Translations under genes and position numbers: made by a program
Shown: piece by piece, positions 12,186 to 20,906 of the stretch
Numbering within the stretch: the stretch's first letter is position 1
Layout of the letters: every line of letters starts with the position of its first letter
The notes under the pieces: model-generated
The model's database searches: none
The model's input: the letters and a program-made list of their open reading frames with translations, nothing else
What the model was told of the DNA's origin: nothing
NCBI GenBank assembly: GCA_023390905.1
Contig: JAEWBY010000021.1
Location: 1-64,000 of the forward strand
Source: Pseudomonadota bacterium
GTDB lineage: Bacteria; Pseudomonadota; Gammaproteobacteria; Xanthomonadales; Xanthomonadaceae
Reading direction: 5' to 3'
DNA length: 64,000 bases

Positions 12186-13670
12186 TCAGCGTTCGCGCCG
12201 GGTGATGAAGCGATCGACGCGTCCGCGGCGCTGCCAGTCCGGTGCATCGATGACATCGTCCGCCACGCGCGCGCCTTCGGCCGCCATCATCATTGCCGGC
12301 GCGGCCTGCGCCGGCACATCGCCCGGTGCCGCCTGGAGGTTGGCCACCAGATCGGTGCCCTGCACGATGCCCAGCGGCGTGTAGCCGGCATAGCCGGGGA
12401 ACACGCTGCCCACGTTCGCATTGCCCATGCGGCGAATGAGGATTTCCGAGAACACGCGGCGATAGTCCGTCGTCACCGGCACATCGCCGAACGTGGGCGA
12501 CAGCGTTTCCGGATTCAGTCCGGGCCACGTGCCGAAGAAACGCCGTCCATTGACCGGACCGCCCAGCACCAGCAGCGGATTGCCGTAGCCGTGATCGGTG
12601 CCGCCATTGGCATTGGCGCGCACGCGGCGGCCGAATTCGGACTGCACGATCACGGTCACCCGCGCCATCTCGCCGCCGGCATTGAGATCGTTGAAGAAGG
12701 CGTACAGCGCCTGCGACAGTTCGGCGATCTTGTTCTGGTAGTAGTGGTAGCCGCTGCCCGCCGTGCCTTGTCCCTCGTGCGTATCCCAGCCGCCGAGATC
12801 CAGCGTGGCGTAACGCAGGCCGAGGTTGAAACGGATCGACTGCGCGATCGTCCACAACTGCTGCGCGAACGTGCCGGTCGGCCACGCGGCCGGCAGCGCA
12901 CCGTAGGTCTGCTGCTTGATCAAGCGCAGCGCGGCATCGGCCTGCTGGCCGTGCAATTGCAGCCCGGTGCGCCCGGCCCACAGTTCGGCGAGGGTTTCGT
13001 TCACGCCACGCAGCCCGGCCGGTGAATCCGGTCGCGTCATCTGCCAGCTCCAGGCACCGGCGTTGAGCTGGAAATCGGCCGCGCTGCTCATGCTGATCGC
13101 GGCGGTGGAGGCCATCAGCCCGGCCGGCTGCGTGCCGCCGATGCCAAGCGCGGGCATCGCCGCGGCCGGCGTGCTGGCCAGGCGGCTGTCCCAGGCGCGC
13201 GTCATCCAGCCACTGCCGGTGCCGAACTTGCCCGGCGTGCCGAGATCGATCGAGAGCTGCGCGTCGAAATGACTGCGCGTGACCGTCGTGCTCATGCCCG
13301 CCGCATGCACGATCGCCAGCTTGCCGCTGTTCCAGAGATCGCGCAGTCCGCTCGCCGAGGGATGCAGGCCGAAGCCGGTCGCCGCGCCGCCGCCGAGCGT
13401 CAACGGCAACGCGCCGTAGGTGCCGGTGGCGGCGATGGACAGATCCGGGCGGGCCTGTTCGTAGAACACGCGATCGTCGCCGCTGATCGGCACGACCAGA
13501 TTGAGGCCATCCATGCCGCCGCGCAGGAACAGGTGCACCACGGTGTCGTAGGGGTTGGTCGCGGCCGCGGCGTCGTCGGCGAACATCAGCGTCGAGCCGG
13601 CCGCGCCGACCACCGCCGCGCTGCAGCAGCCCTTGACGAATTCGCGACGGGTCAGGGTGAATCGGCTCAT
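12186..13670 (-). CDS. DUF1501 (sulfatase-fold) exported protein
   Basis: 494-residue exported protein. The N-terminus MSRFTLTRREFVKGCCSAAV is a Tat-type signal with TRREFVKG. The body has family landmarks FLRGGMDGLNLVVP, LGGWDTHEGQ, VIVQSEFGRRVRANANGGTD and HGYGNPLLVLGG, typical of DUF1501, a family related to alkaline phosphatase/sulfatase folds. It follows a DUF1800 gene after 10 bp, the usual pairing. Biochemical function is not established; the pair is often linked to exported polymer or surface functions. Confidence 0.88.
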   Translation of the reverse strand: MSRFTLTRREFVKGCCSAAVVGAAGSTLMFADDAAAATNPYDTVVHLFLRGGMDGLNLVVPISGDDRVFYEQARPDLSIAATGTYGALPLTLGGGAATGFGLHPSASGLRDLWNSGKLAIVHAAGMSTTVTRSHFDAQLSIDLGTPGKFGTGSGWMTRAWDSRLASTPAAAMPALGIGGTQPAGLMASTAAISMSSAADFQLNAGAWSWQMTRPDSPAGLRGVNETLAELWAGRTGLQLHGQQADAALRLIKQQTYGALPAAWPTGTFAQQLWTIAQSIRFNLGLRYATLDLGGWDTHEGQGTAGSGYHYYQNKIAELSQALYAFFNDLNAGGEMARVTVIVQSEFGRRVRANANGGTDHGYGNPLLVLGGPVNGRRFFGTWPGLNPETLSPTFGDVPVTTDYRRVFSEILIRRMGNANVGSVFPGYAGYTPLGIVQGTDLVANLQAAPGDVPAQAAPAMMMAAEGARVADDVIDAPDWQRRGRVDRFITRRER

Positions 13671-13680
13671 CGCATCGTCC

Positions 13681-15525
13681 TCAGCGGCTCATGAATTCGG
13701 GGGACATCAGGATCAGCGAGACCATGCTGCGCAGCCGCTGGTGGTTGTAGTGGTTCTTCAGATCGTTGGCGGCCCAGGCATCGGTGTCGCTGATCACGGT
13801 GGTGGCCGCGTTGCCGTTCTGCGCCATGAACTTCACCAGCACCTGCCGCCGTGCGGCTTCCGGCTGATAGCCGAGCAGGCGGTTGCACCAGAAATTCACC
13901 AGGTTCTCGGCGGTCCACGAGCTCGTCGGCAGGCCGCTCCGGGTGGTGGCGATAATCGGGCTCAAGGGCACGCCGGCGTCGCTGGTTTCGGTCATCCAGT
14001 TCAGCAGTTTCCAGGTCATCGCGAAGGAATTGGCGCCGGACCATGCCAATCCCGTATCCGGATAGCCGTTGGGTGCGGGCCAGTTGTACGGCACGTGGCC
14101 GGTGAAGCCGAAACGCCACATCAGCTCATCGCTCTTGTCGTGCCCCACGCGCAGCGTCCAGTCCTGCCCGAGCGCACGCATCGCCGCGACGGTGGCCTCG
14201 AACGGACGCCGGTTCTTCATGCCCCAACTGTTGATGAAATCGTTGGAGTTGAGGATGTGGCGCAGCACGATCTCGATCTGATCGGCGCGCTGCCAGTTGG
14301 CGCGGAACAACGTCGCGGCGCTGTCCACCAGTTCCTGGCGCGGCGTGTCGGTGACGAAACGGCGGATCAACTTGCGGCAGATGAACTTGGCCACGCGCGG
14401 ATGGCTGGCGAGACGATCGAGCACGTCGCGCCCGTCCTTCATCGCCGGCTGTTCCGGATAGATCAGCATGCCGAGCAGGAATTTCGGCCCGGCGTCGTGC
14501 CAGGACTGGCGATAGACGAAGGTGCCGTCGTTCTCGTTCGGGAATTCCCAGTGGCCGTTCCTGGCCGACCAGCCGGTGAAGGCGGCCGCCGTCTCGTACA
14601 CGTCGATGTCGGTGTAGCCGATCGGATAGGACGGATCCTCGGGGCAGGGCGGCACCTGGAACGGATCGGTGAAGCCCAGATAGTTCTCCGCGCCGAAGGT
14701 ATGCAGTTCGAGCAGTTCGCGCGCGAAGTTCTCGTTCGGGCCCGAGCGCGAGTTGTTGATGTTGTCGAGGAAGTAGAGCATCGACGTGCTCTGCGCGACG
14801 GCCTCCAGCATCGCGCGGAAATTGCCCTTGGCGTGGGCGCGGATCACATCGCGCGTGTAATGCGGGAACAACGGACCGGCGGTGAACTCGGTGCCCTGCA
14901 CGTTGAAATGGTCATGCCAGAAATTGACCAGCAGTTCGCGCAGTTGCCGGCGCGAATGCACCGCGCGCACGAAGGCCGCGCGCTGGGTTTCATTCGAAGG
15001 CCGCATGCGCACCGCGTACTCGGGATCGGCGCGGACGTGATCGGCCCACAGTTGCGCCAGCGATTTGCCGAGCGTGGTGTAGCCGGCCGCGGTCAGCCGC
15101 GTTTCCACGGCGCTGTCGTCGATGGCGTTCCAGTCGAGCTGCCAGTCCACGTAGTTGGCCAGCCGCTGGCGATCCCCGGTGCCGAGCGCATTGAACTCGG
15201 CGATCGTCACCGGCGTGGCGCCATAGCTGAGCCGGTTGAGGACCTGCACGGCGAACGGTGGCCGGGGCAGGGTCAGCAGGCGTGGCTGGCTGCTGTTTTC
15301 AGCCACGGCGCCGCCCGCATGCTCGCCTCCGGGGAGCGTGCGTGCCGGCAACGCGCGCTGCGCGCCGTACAACTGCTGCTGGCGCTGGCGGGCGGCCTGC
15401 ATCAGTTGCGCACGGGTCGGTGCCGCCGCGCCAGCATTGGACGGCGCAGTGGCAAGGTCGCCGCGATCACGCACGGCACGGCTGCGAAAGGCGGCCCGCC
15501 GGGCCGTCAGGGTTCGGCGTGTCAT
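13681..15525 (-). CDS. DUF1800 family protein
   Basis: 614 residues from the ATG at 15525 (MTRRTLTARRAAFRSR). The frame is open much further (to 16188) but that part lies under the NUDIX gene and is rejected. Family landmarks are VLNRLSYGATPVTIAEF, LVNFWHDHFNV, NENFARELLELHTFGAENY and RRFVTDTPRQELVD. The Arg-rich N-terminus lacks a clear signal peptide from this start; an ATG 42 bases upstream exists with a weak ribosome site. It is the first gene of the two-gene DUF1800-DUF1501 operon. Function unknown. Confidence 0.85.
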   Translation of the reverse strand: MTRRTLTARRAAFRSRAVRDRGDLATAPSNAGAAAPTRAQLMQAARQRQQQLYGAQRALPARTLPGGEHAGGAVAENSSQPRLLTLPRPPFAVQVLNRLSYGATPVTIAEFNALGTGDRQRLANYVDWQLDWNAIDDSAVETRLTAAGYTTLGKSLAQLWADHVRADPEYAVRMRPSNETQRAAFVRAVHSRRQLRELLVNFWHDHFNVQGTEFTAGPLFPHYTRDVIRAHAKGNFRAMLEAVAQSTSMLYFLDNINNSRSGPNENFARELLELHTFGAENYLGFTDPFQVPPCPEDPSYPIGYTDIDVYETAAAFTGWSARNGHWEFPNENDGTFVYRQSWHDAGPKFLLGMLIYPEQPAMKDGRDVLDRLASHPRVAKFICRKLIRRFVTDTPRQELVDSAATLFRANWQRADQIEIVLRHILNSNDFINSWGMKNRRPFEATVAAMRALGQDWTLRVGHDKSDELMWRFGFTGHVPYNWPAPNGYPDTGLAWSGANSFAMTWKLLNWMTETSDAGVPLSPIIATTRSGLPTSSWTAENLVNFWCNRLLGYQPEAARRQVLVKFMAQNGNAATTVISDTDAWAANDLKNHYNHQRLRSMVSLILMSPEFMSR

Positions 15526-15684
15526 CGGATTTCCGTGGACTTCCCCAGTGGCGGCAGTATTCGGCATGCCGGTACGGGTGACTGCGAACTGGCGCACAGC
15601 TCGTGCAGCGACAGAGCCGTCCGTCAGCGCCGTCGCCTTCACGCGCGCGGGTAAAATGCCGCCTCGTTCCGATTGGTCGCCTGC

Positions 15685-16173
15685 ATGCCGTACACCCCCA
15701 TCGTCGCCACCCTGGGCTATGTGCTCTCGCCCGATCGCTCGCAGGTGCTGCTGATCCACCGCAATGCCCGGCCCGATGACCAGCATCTGGGCAAGTACAA
15801 CGGGCTGGGAGGCAAGATCGAGGCCGACGAGGACGTGGTGGCCGGCATGCGCCGAGAGATCAGGGAGGAAGCCGGCATCGACTGCGATGCCCTGAGCCTG
15901 CGCGGCACCATGAGCTGGCCCGGCTTCGGCAAGCAGGGCGAGGACTGGCTGGGTTTCGTCTTCCTGATCACCGCGTGGTCCGGCACGCCGCTGGAGCGCA
16001 ATCCGGAAGGCACGCTGGAATGGGTGCCAATCGAGCGCATCCTCGAACTGCCGCTGTGGGATGGCGATCGCCAGTTCCTGCCACTCGTGTTCGATGACGA
16101 TCCGCGCGGCTTCCATGGCGTGATGCCGTACCGCGACGGGCGCATGGTGTCGTGGCGCTACTCGCGGATCTGA
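15685..16173 (+). CDS. NUDIX hydrolase, 8-oxo-dGTPase-like
   Basis: 162-residue NUDIX pyrophosphohydrolase. The full Nudix box is visible as GGKIEADEDVVAGM followed by RREIREEAGI, supplying the metal-binding glutamates. The layout around it (NGLGGKIE, then a WPGFGKQGEDW stretch and FLITAWSG) resembles MTH1-type oxidised-nucleotide hydrolases, suggesting a nucleotide-pool cleaning role. A TAAAAT -10-like box lies at 15652-15657. ATG 15685 was chosen over TTG 15673. It is transcribed divergently from the DUF1800 gene. Exact substrate is uncertain. Confidence 0.85.
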   Translation: MPYTPIVATLGYVLSPDRSQVLLIHRNARPDDQHLGKYNGLGGKIEADEDVVAGMRREIREEAGIDCDALSLRGTMSWPGFGKQGEDWLGFVFLITAWSGTPLERNPEGTLEWVPIERILELPLWDGDRQFLPLVFDDDPRGFHGVMPYRDGRMVSWRYSRI

Positions 16174-16180
16174 TCGGGTT

Positions 16181-16450
16181 GTCCACATGCGGTGTGGACC
16201 GTTTCCGGAAAATCATGTGGATAAGCCTCGCGCGCCCTTGCGGCGCAAGGCTGTCAAGGTGTCTGGTCAAAAATTGACCACGGTGACGGATGCGCCGTTC
16301 CACGTTTCGTGAAACGCGGATCCCGCTTCATTCCGCCGTTTTCCACAGCGGGTGTGGATGATTGCCGGACAAGCTTGTGGATAACGGACGGCGCGCCTTG
16401 CGCCACGGGCGTGTCAAGCGGGGTGGCGAAAAATTCACCAGCGCCCGGGC
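16181..16450. repeat. Duplicated ~110-bp element with DnaA boxes
   Basis: Two copies, 16181-16290 and 16341-16450, align without gaps at an offset of exactly 160 bp; I count about 67 identities in the first 100 columns. Each copy has the perfect DnaA-box consensus TGTGGATAA at the same place (16216-16224 and 16376-16384), preceded by GGTGTGGA, and an AAAATT[GC]ACCA motif near its right end. An additional near-match TGTGGATGA lies at 16353-16361. No gene fits in this gap of about 295 bp. Function is not known to me. Confidence 0.75.
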
Positions 16451-16468
16451 GCGGAAAACGCTTGATCT

Positions 16469-16918
16469 TTACAGCGTCCGCAGATAGACGTGCTGCGTCT
16501 TGCAGCGGGTGAAGCCGAGACCTTCGTAGAACGGATGCGAGTGCTCGCGCAGCACGTTCGATCGCACTGTCACGCGCGCCATGCCGCATTCGCGCGCCCA
16601 GTCCTCGATGGAAGCGACCAGCGCACGGCCCACGCCGCGACGGTATGCGCGTTCGTCCACCACCAGACCCACGATCTCGATGCTTTCGCCCGATTCCAGC
16701 GAGAGGCGCTGCTCGGCGGCGATCCAGCCGAGCATGCCGTGATCGTCTTCGGCCACCCGGATGCAATGCGCCTTCCGTGCGGCAAGTGCACGCAGGCGTT
16801 CGCGCATCGCCTCCGCGGCGGTCGGATAACCGAGTTGTGCCGACAACCGCGCGATCGCCCCGGCATCGTCGGCATGCGCGCGACGCAGCGCGAAGGACGC
16901 GGTCACTGCACGGTCCAT
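16469..16918 (-). CDS. GNAT family N-acetyltransferase
   Basis: 149-residue acetyl-CoA-dependent acetyltransferase. Motif A is visible as VGLVVDERAYRRGVGRALVA with the R-x-x-G-x-G acetyl-CoA loop; the C-terminal FYEGLGFTRCKTQHVY is the usual motif B. Its start overlaps the end of the upstream 3-hydroxybutyrate dehydrogenase gene by 16 bp, so the two are co-transcribed and probably coupled. Substrate unknown. Confidence 0.87.
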   Translation of the reverse strand: MDRAVTASFALRRAHADDAGAIARLSAQLGYPTAAEAMRERLRALAARKAHCIRVAEDDHGMLGWIAAEQRLSLESGESIEIVGLVVDERAYRRGVGRALVASIEDWARECGMARVTVRSNVLREHSHPFYEGLGFTRCKTQHVYLRTL

Positions 16919-17667
16919 CCGCCATCGACCACCAGCGTCTGCCCGGTGATGTTGCGCGCGGCGGGCGAGGCGAGGAAGGCGGCGATGCCGGCCAGTTCGT
17001 CCATCTCGATGAAGACGCCCTTGGGCATCGGCTTGAGCATGATCTGGCTGATCACTTCGGATTCGGCGATGCCGCGCGTGCGCGCCTGATCAGCGATCTG
17101 CTTGTCCACCAGCGGCGTCTTCACGTAGCTTGGGCACACGGTGTTGATGGTGATGTCGGTATCGGCCGTTTCCAGCGCGATCACCTTGGAGAAGCCGACC
17201 AGCCCGTGCTTGGCGGCCACGTAGGCGCTCTTGTACGGGCTGGCGACCAGCGCATGGATGCTGCCGATGTTGATGATGCGTCCGAAGCCGCGCTCGCGCA
17301 TGCTCGGCAGCACCGCGCGCGTCAGCCGCGCCACGCCGACCAGCATCACCTGGATCAGGAACTCCCAGCGCTCGGGCGGGAACTCCTCAAGCGGGGCGAC
17401 GAACTGCAGCCCGGCGTTGTTGATCAGTACATCGACCGGGCGCGAGATCGCCGCCAGCGCCTCGGCGATGCTAGCATCGGAGGTGACATCCAGCGCAGCC
17501 GATTCGGCCGAGCCGCCGCCGTCGCGGATTTCCCGCGCCACGGTCGCGGCTGCACCGGCGTCGAGATCGGTGACGATGACATGGCGTCCGGCCTCGGCCA
17601 GCAGGCGGGCCATGCCGGCGCCGATGCCGCTGGCCGCGCCGGTGATGAGAACGCAATGGGTATGCAT
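16903..17667 (-). CDS. bdhA: 3-hydroxybutyrate dehydrogenase (SDR)
   Basis: Interconverts D-3-hydroxybutyrate and acetoacetate with NAD. The 254-residue classical SDR has the cofactor motif TGAASGIGAGMA, NNAGLQ, the catalytic Ser region INIGSIHALVASP and YVAAK, and CPSYVKTPLVDKQI, which is diagnostic of this subfamily. The ATG at 17667 has GGAG six bases upstream; the frame extends to 17718 without support. The PHA synthase genes lie 0.8 kb away on the other strand, so it plausibly oxidises the monomer released from PHA. A GNAT gene follows with overlap. Confidence 0.88.
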   Translation of the reverse strand: MHTHCVLITGAASGIGAGMARLLAEAGRHVIVTDLDAGAAATVAREIRDGGGSAESAALDVTSDASIAEALAAISRPVDVLINNAGLQFVAPLEEFPPERWEFLIQVMLVGVARLTRAVLPSMRERGFGRIINIGSIHALVASPYKSAYVAAKHGLVGFSKVIALETADTDITINTVCPSYVKTPLVDKQIADQARTRGIAESEVISQIMLKPMPKGVFIEMDELAGIAAFLASPAARNITGQTLVVDGGWTVQ

Positions 17668-17798
17668 GGCAGGCTCCGGGCAGGGAATGCAGCCGCTAGC
17701 GTACTGTGGCGGCGGCATCGGCCGCGACCGGCGCGTCCACCGCGATCACACGGCCCAGGCCTTACCCTGTCCGCACGCTCATCCGAGGAACCGCATCG

Positions 17799-18413
17799 AT
17801 GGCCCGTCATTTCTCCATGCTCCGCGACTTCCAGTTGGCCGACTGGTTCACCTTGGGCAATGCCTTCTGCGGCACCGGGGCGGTCTTCGCGGCCATGCGC
17901 TTCCTGCAGGAAGGCGTGGTGCGGGATCTGATGATCGGCATGGCGCTGATCCCGCTGGCCTTCATCTTCGACGCGCTCGACGGGCGCGTGGCGCGCTGGC
18001 GCAAGCAGGCTTCGGTGCTCGGGCGCGAACTGGATTCGCTGGCCGACGTCATTTCCTTCGGCGTGGCCCCGGCCGCGCTGGCCTATGCCTGCGGCATGCA
18101 GGGCGGCTGGGACTGGCTGGTGCTGTCGTACTTCGTGGCTTGCGGCGTGAGCCGGCTGGCGCGCTACAACGTCACCGCCGAAGCGCTGGCCGGCGAGGAC
18201 AGCAAGGTCAGGTATTTCGAGGGCACGCCCATCCCGACCAGCCTGCTGCTGGTGATCGTGCTGGCGGTGGCGGCCTACGGCGGCCATATCGGCGCGGATC
18301 TCTGGCTGGGGCAGTGGCGGCTGGGACCGTGGCTGCTGCATCCGCTGGTGCTGCTGTTCGCGCTGTCCGGCACGCTGATGATCAGCAAGACCCTGCGCAT
18401 TCCCAAGCCGTGA
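17799..18413 (+). CDS. pssA: CDP-diacylglycerol-serine O-phosphatidyltransferase
   Basis: Membrane enzyme making phosphatidylserine, the precursor of phosphatidylethanolamine. The 204 residues contain the complete CDP-alcohol phosphatidyltransferase signature: DALDGRVAR, eight residues, then GRELDSLAD. Several hydrophobic segments surround it. This is the integral-membrane (type II) form, unlike the E. coli peripheral enzyme. ATG 17799 is preceded by GAGGAA; the longer frame from 17706 is not supported. phaE follows after 59 bp. Confidence 0.88.
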   Translation: MARHFSMLRDFQLADWFTLGNAFCGTGAVFAAMRFLQEGVVRDLMIGMALIPLAFIFDALDGRVARWRKQASVLGRELDSLADVISFGVAPAALAYACGMQGGWDWLVLSYFVACGVSRLARYNVTAEALAGEDSKVRYFEGTPIPTSLLLVIVLAVAAYGGHIGADLWLGQWRLGPWLLHPLVLLFALSGTLMISKTLRIPKP

Positions 18414-18472
18414 TCGCGCGCTGTCATCCGCAGTGCGTTCCGGTGGCCTAGAATCGGGCCAACGGAGGACCC

Positions 18473-19738
18473 ATGGCCGATCACACCGCACCGGGCGCGC
18501 ACGACTTCGAAGCGATGACGCGCCAGTACTGGAATCTCTGGGGCGATGCATTGCGCCAGATGGGCGGCGCCAGTTCGCCGCAGGCGCCGGGCTGGCAGCA
18601 GGCGCTGGACTGGTGGTCGCGGATGGTGCCCGGCACCACGCCGGCCGCCGACGATCTGCTCGGCCGCTTCCGCCAGCAGAGCGGAGACTGGTACGGATTG
18701 ATGCAACAGGTGGCGGCGCGTTTCGCCGGCCAGCCCGCCGCGCCGGCCGACATCAGCCAAGCGTGGCGACAGGCCCTGGGCGTGGAATCGGTGCAGGGGC
18801 CATGGCAGGACCTGTTCCGAGCATTGCAGGGCGGCGGCTCCGGCGGTTTCGAAGGTTGGTACCGGCAGATCACGCCGTATATGGAGGCGATGCGCCGCGA
18901 GAGCGAACGCTGGCTGCATCTGCCCACGTTCGGCCCGGCGCGCGAACACCAGGAGCGCTGGCAGGCACTGGCGCTCGCGCAGCAGGACTACCAGCGCTGC
19001 CTCGCCGAATACGAACACCTGATGCTGCGCGTGGCGCACCTGGCCTTCGATCGGTTTGAAACGCTGCTCTCCGCGCGCAGCGAACCCGGCCAGCAGATCA
19101 CCAGCGCGCGCGCCCTGTTCGATCTGTGGATCGACGCAGCCGAACAGGCCTATGCGGAAGTCGCGCTGTCGCCCGAGTTCCGCCGCGTCTACGGCGCGCT
19201 GACCAATGCGCAGATGCGGCTCAAGCTCGGCGTGCAGAAGGAAGTCGAACAGGTGTGCCTGATGCTCGGCATGCCCTCGCGTACCGAAGTGGATTCGGCG
19301 CATCGCAAGATCGCCGAACTCGAACGCCGGCTGCGGCGGATGGAGCGCGGCGCGCGACCATCGGCGGATGCACCGCCCGCGAGTGCGGCCCCATCCGCAC
19401 CCTCGAAGGAGCCTGGCGCATCCGGAACTTCGAGGGCCGCCGGACGCGCGCGAACCCGATCGACCCGACCCGCGCCATCGCGACCGGCGAAAGCCACCGC
19501 GACGCGCGCGCCTGCCAAATCATCGGCCGCTGCTCCCGAACCCGCACGCGCGGGCGCCAGGAAGACCGCGCGCAATGCCGCGATCGATGGAAAGAAACCC
19601 GCGACTCCATCCGCACCGCGCGCCGGTGCCGATGGCAGCAAGGCAAGAAAGGGCGGCAGGAAAGCGGCCGGCGCGGTGGTGTCGATGAAGGATTGGGTCG
19701 CGCGCTATGCCGATGAAGGCAAGCGCAAAGGCAAGTGA
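18473..19738 (+). CDS. phaE: Class III PHA synthase subunit PhaE with long basic tail
   Basis: Partner subunit of PhaC in class III polyhydroxyalkanoate synthase. The 421 residues begin with MADHTAPGAHDFEAMTRQYW. The N-terminal ~280 residues are helical and Trp/Gln-rich, with FDLWIDAAEQAYAE and YGALTNAQMRLK as in PhaE. Then a coiled coil (AHRKIAELERRLRRME) and about 110 residues of Ala/Ser/Pro/Lys/Arg-rich low complexity follow, ending in MKDWVARYADEGKRKGK. The tail resembles DNA-binding tails of granule proteins such as PhaM/PhaF, an inference from composition. phaC follows after 14 bp. Confidence 0.9.
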   Translation: MADHTAPGAHDFEAMTRQYWNLWGDALRQMGGASSPQAPGWQQALDWWSRMVPGTTPAADDLLGRFRQQSGDWYGLMQQVAARFAGQPAAPADISQAWRQALGVESVQGPWQDLFRALQGGGSGGFEGWYRQITPYMEAMRRESERWLHLPTFGPAREHQERWQALALAQQDYQRCLAEYEHLMLRVAHLAFDRFETLLSARSEPGQQITSARALFDLWIDAAEQAYAEVALSPEFRRVYGALTNAQMRLKLGVQKEVEQVCLMLGMPSRTEVDSAHRKIAELERRLRRMERGARPSADAPPASAAPSAPSKEPGASGTSRAAGRARTRSTRPAPSRPAKATATRAPAKSSAAAPEPARAGARKTARNAAIDGKKPATPSAPRAGADGSKARKGGRKAAGAVVSMKDWVARYADEGKRKGK

Positions 19739-19752
19739 CAGGAACCGGTGGA

Positions 19753-20823
19753 ATGACCAGCCCGTTGAACATCAGTCCGGACGAACTTGCGCACGAAGCG
19801 CTGCTCGCGCAGCAGAAACTCGCGGCCGGCCTGCGCACGCTGCCCGACGTGGAAGACGTGCATTACGGCGCAACAGCGCGCCAGGAAGTCTGGCGCGACG
19901 GCAAGGTGGTGCTGTACCGCTTCATCGGCGAGAAGGCGCCCACCGCGAAGATTCCGCTGCTGATCGTCTACGCGCTGGTCAATCGCCCGTACATGGTCGA
20001 TCTGCAGGAGGATCGATCGCTGGTCAAGGGCCTGCTCGCGCTTGGACAGGACGTCTACGTGCTCGACTGGGGATATCCGGATCGCTCCGATCGCTTCCTC
20101 GAACTGGGCGACTACATCGAACGCTTCATCGACGGCGCGGTCGATCACCTGTGCCGACAGTCGGGCCTGGACGCCATCAATGTACTGGGCATCTGCCAGG
20201 GCGGCGCGTTCTCGCTGTGCCACGCCGCGTTGCATCCGGACAAGATCAAGAACCTCATCACCATGGTCACGCCGGTGGATTTCCACACGCCGGACAACAT
20301 GCTCTCGCACTGGACGCGCGAGCTGGACGTGGACCTGTTCGTCGAAGCGCTCGGCAACGTGCCGGCCGACATGATGAACGCCTGCTACCTGATGCTGAAG
20401 CCATTCCGGCTGAATCTGCAGAAGTACGTCGGCCTGGTCGACATCCTCGATGATCGCAAGGGCATCGAGGATTTCCTGCGGATGGAGAAATGGATCTTCG
20501 ATTCACCGGATCTCGCCGGCGAAGCCTTCCGCCAGTTCATCCGCCAGTTCTACCAGCGCAACGGCTTCGTCAACGGCGGCATCGAAATCGACGGACAACC
20601 GGTGACGCTGGCCGAAGTGACGATGCCGGTGCTCAACATCTACGCCGAACAGGATCACCTGGTGCCGCCGGATGCCTCGCGCGCATTGCAGGGCCTGGTC
20701 GGCACCGACGACTACACCGAGCTGAGCTTCCGCGGCGGCCACATCGGCATCTACGTCTCCAGCCGCGCGCAACGCGAAGTGCCCACCGCGATCCATGCCT
20801 GGCTGAGCGAACGCGCGGACTGA
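19753..20823 (+). CDS. phaC: Class III PHA synthase catalytic subunit PhaC
   Basis: Polymerises (R)-3-hydroxyacyl-CoA into polyhydroxyalkanoate at the granule surface. The 356 residues are the normal class III length. The lipase-like box GICQGG carries Cys148; Asp301 (AEQDHLVPP) and His330 (RGGHIG) complete the triad, one residue off from the Allochromatium vinosum numbering (149/302/331). ATG 19753 is preferred to GTG 19735, which overlaps the phaE stop. It forms an operon with phaE. Confidence 0.95.
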   Translation: MTSPLNISPDELAHEALLAQQKLAAGLRTLPDVEDVHYGATARQEVWRDGKVVLYRFIGEKAPTAKIPLLIVYALVNRPYMVDLQEDRSLVKGLLALGQDVYVLDWGYPDRSDRFLELGDYIERFIDGAVDHLCRQSGLDAINVLGICQGGAFSLCHAALHPDKIKNLITMVTPVDFHTPDNMLSHWTRELDVDLFVEALGNVPADMMNACYLMLKPFRLNLQKYVGLVDILDDRKGIEDFLRMEKWIFDSPDLAGEAFRQFIRQFYQRNGFVNGGIEIDGQPVTLAEVTMPVLNIYAEQDHLVPPDASRALQGLVGTDDYTELSFRGGHIGIYVSSRAQREVPTAIHAWLSERAD

Positions 20824-20906
20824 GCGCCATACCCATCGCTGCCCGTGATCAAGCCGCCTTCATGCAGCCTGCGTCAGCATCGCACCACCGCCCGAAGGAG
20901 CGTCCG

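Noticed and set aside
13555..15654. 699-codon plus-strand frame opposite DUF1800
   Set aside because: Composition is typical of an antisense GC shadow; the DUF1800 frame has clear family motifs.
16174..16468. Chromosomal or plasmid replication origin
   Set aside because: DnaA boxes are present, but no dnaA, dnaN, rep or par gene and no AT-rich unwinding region are near.
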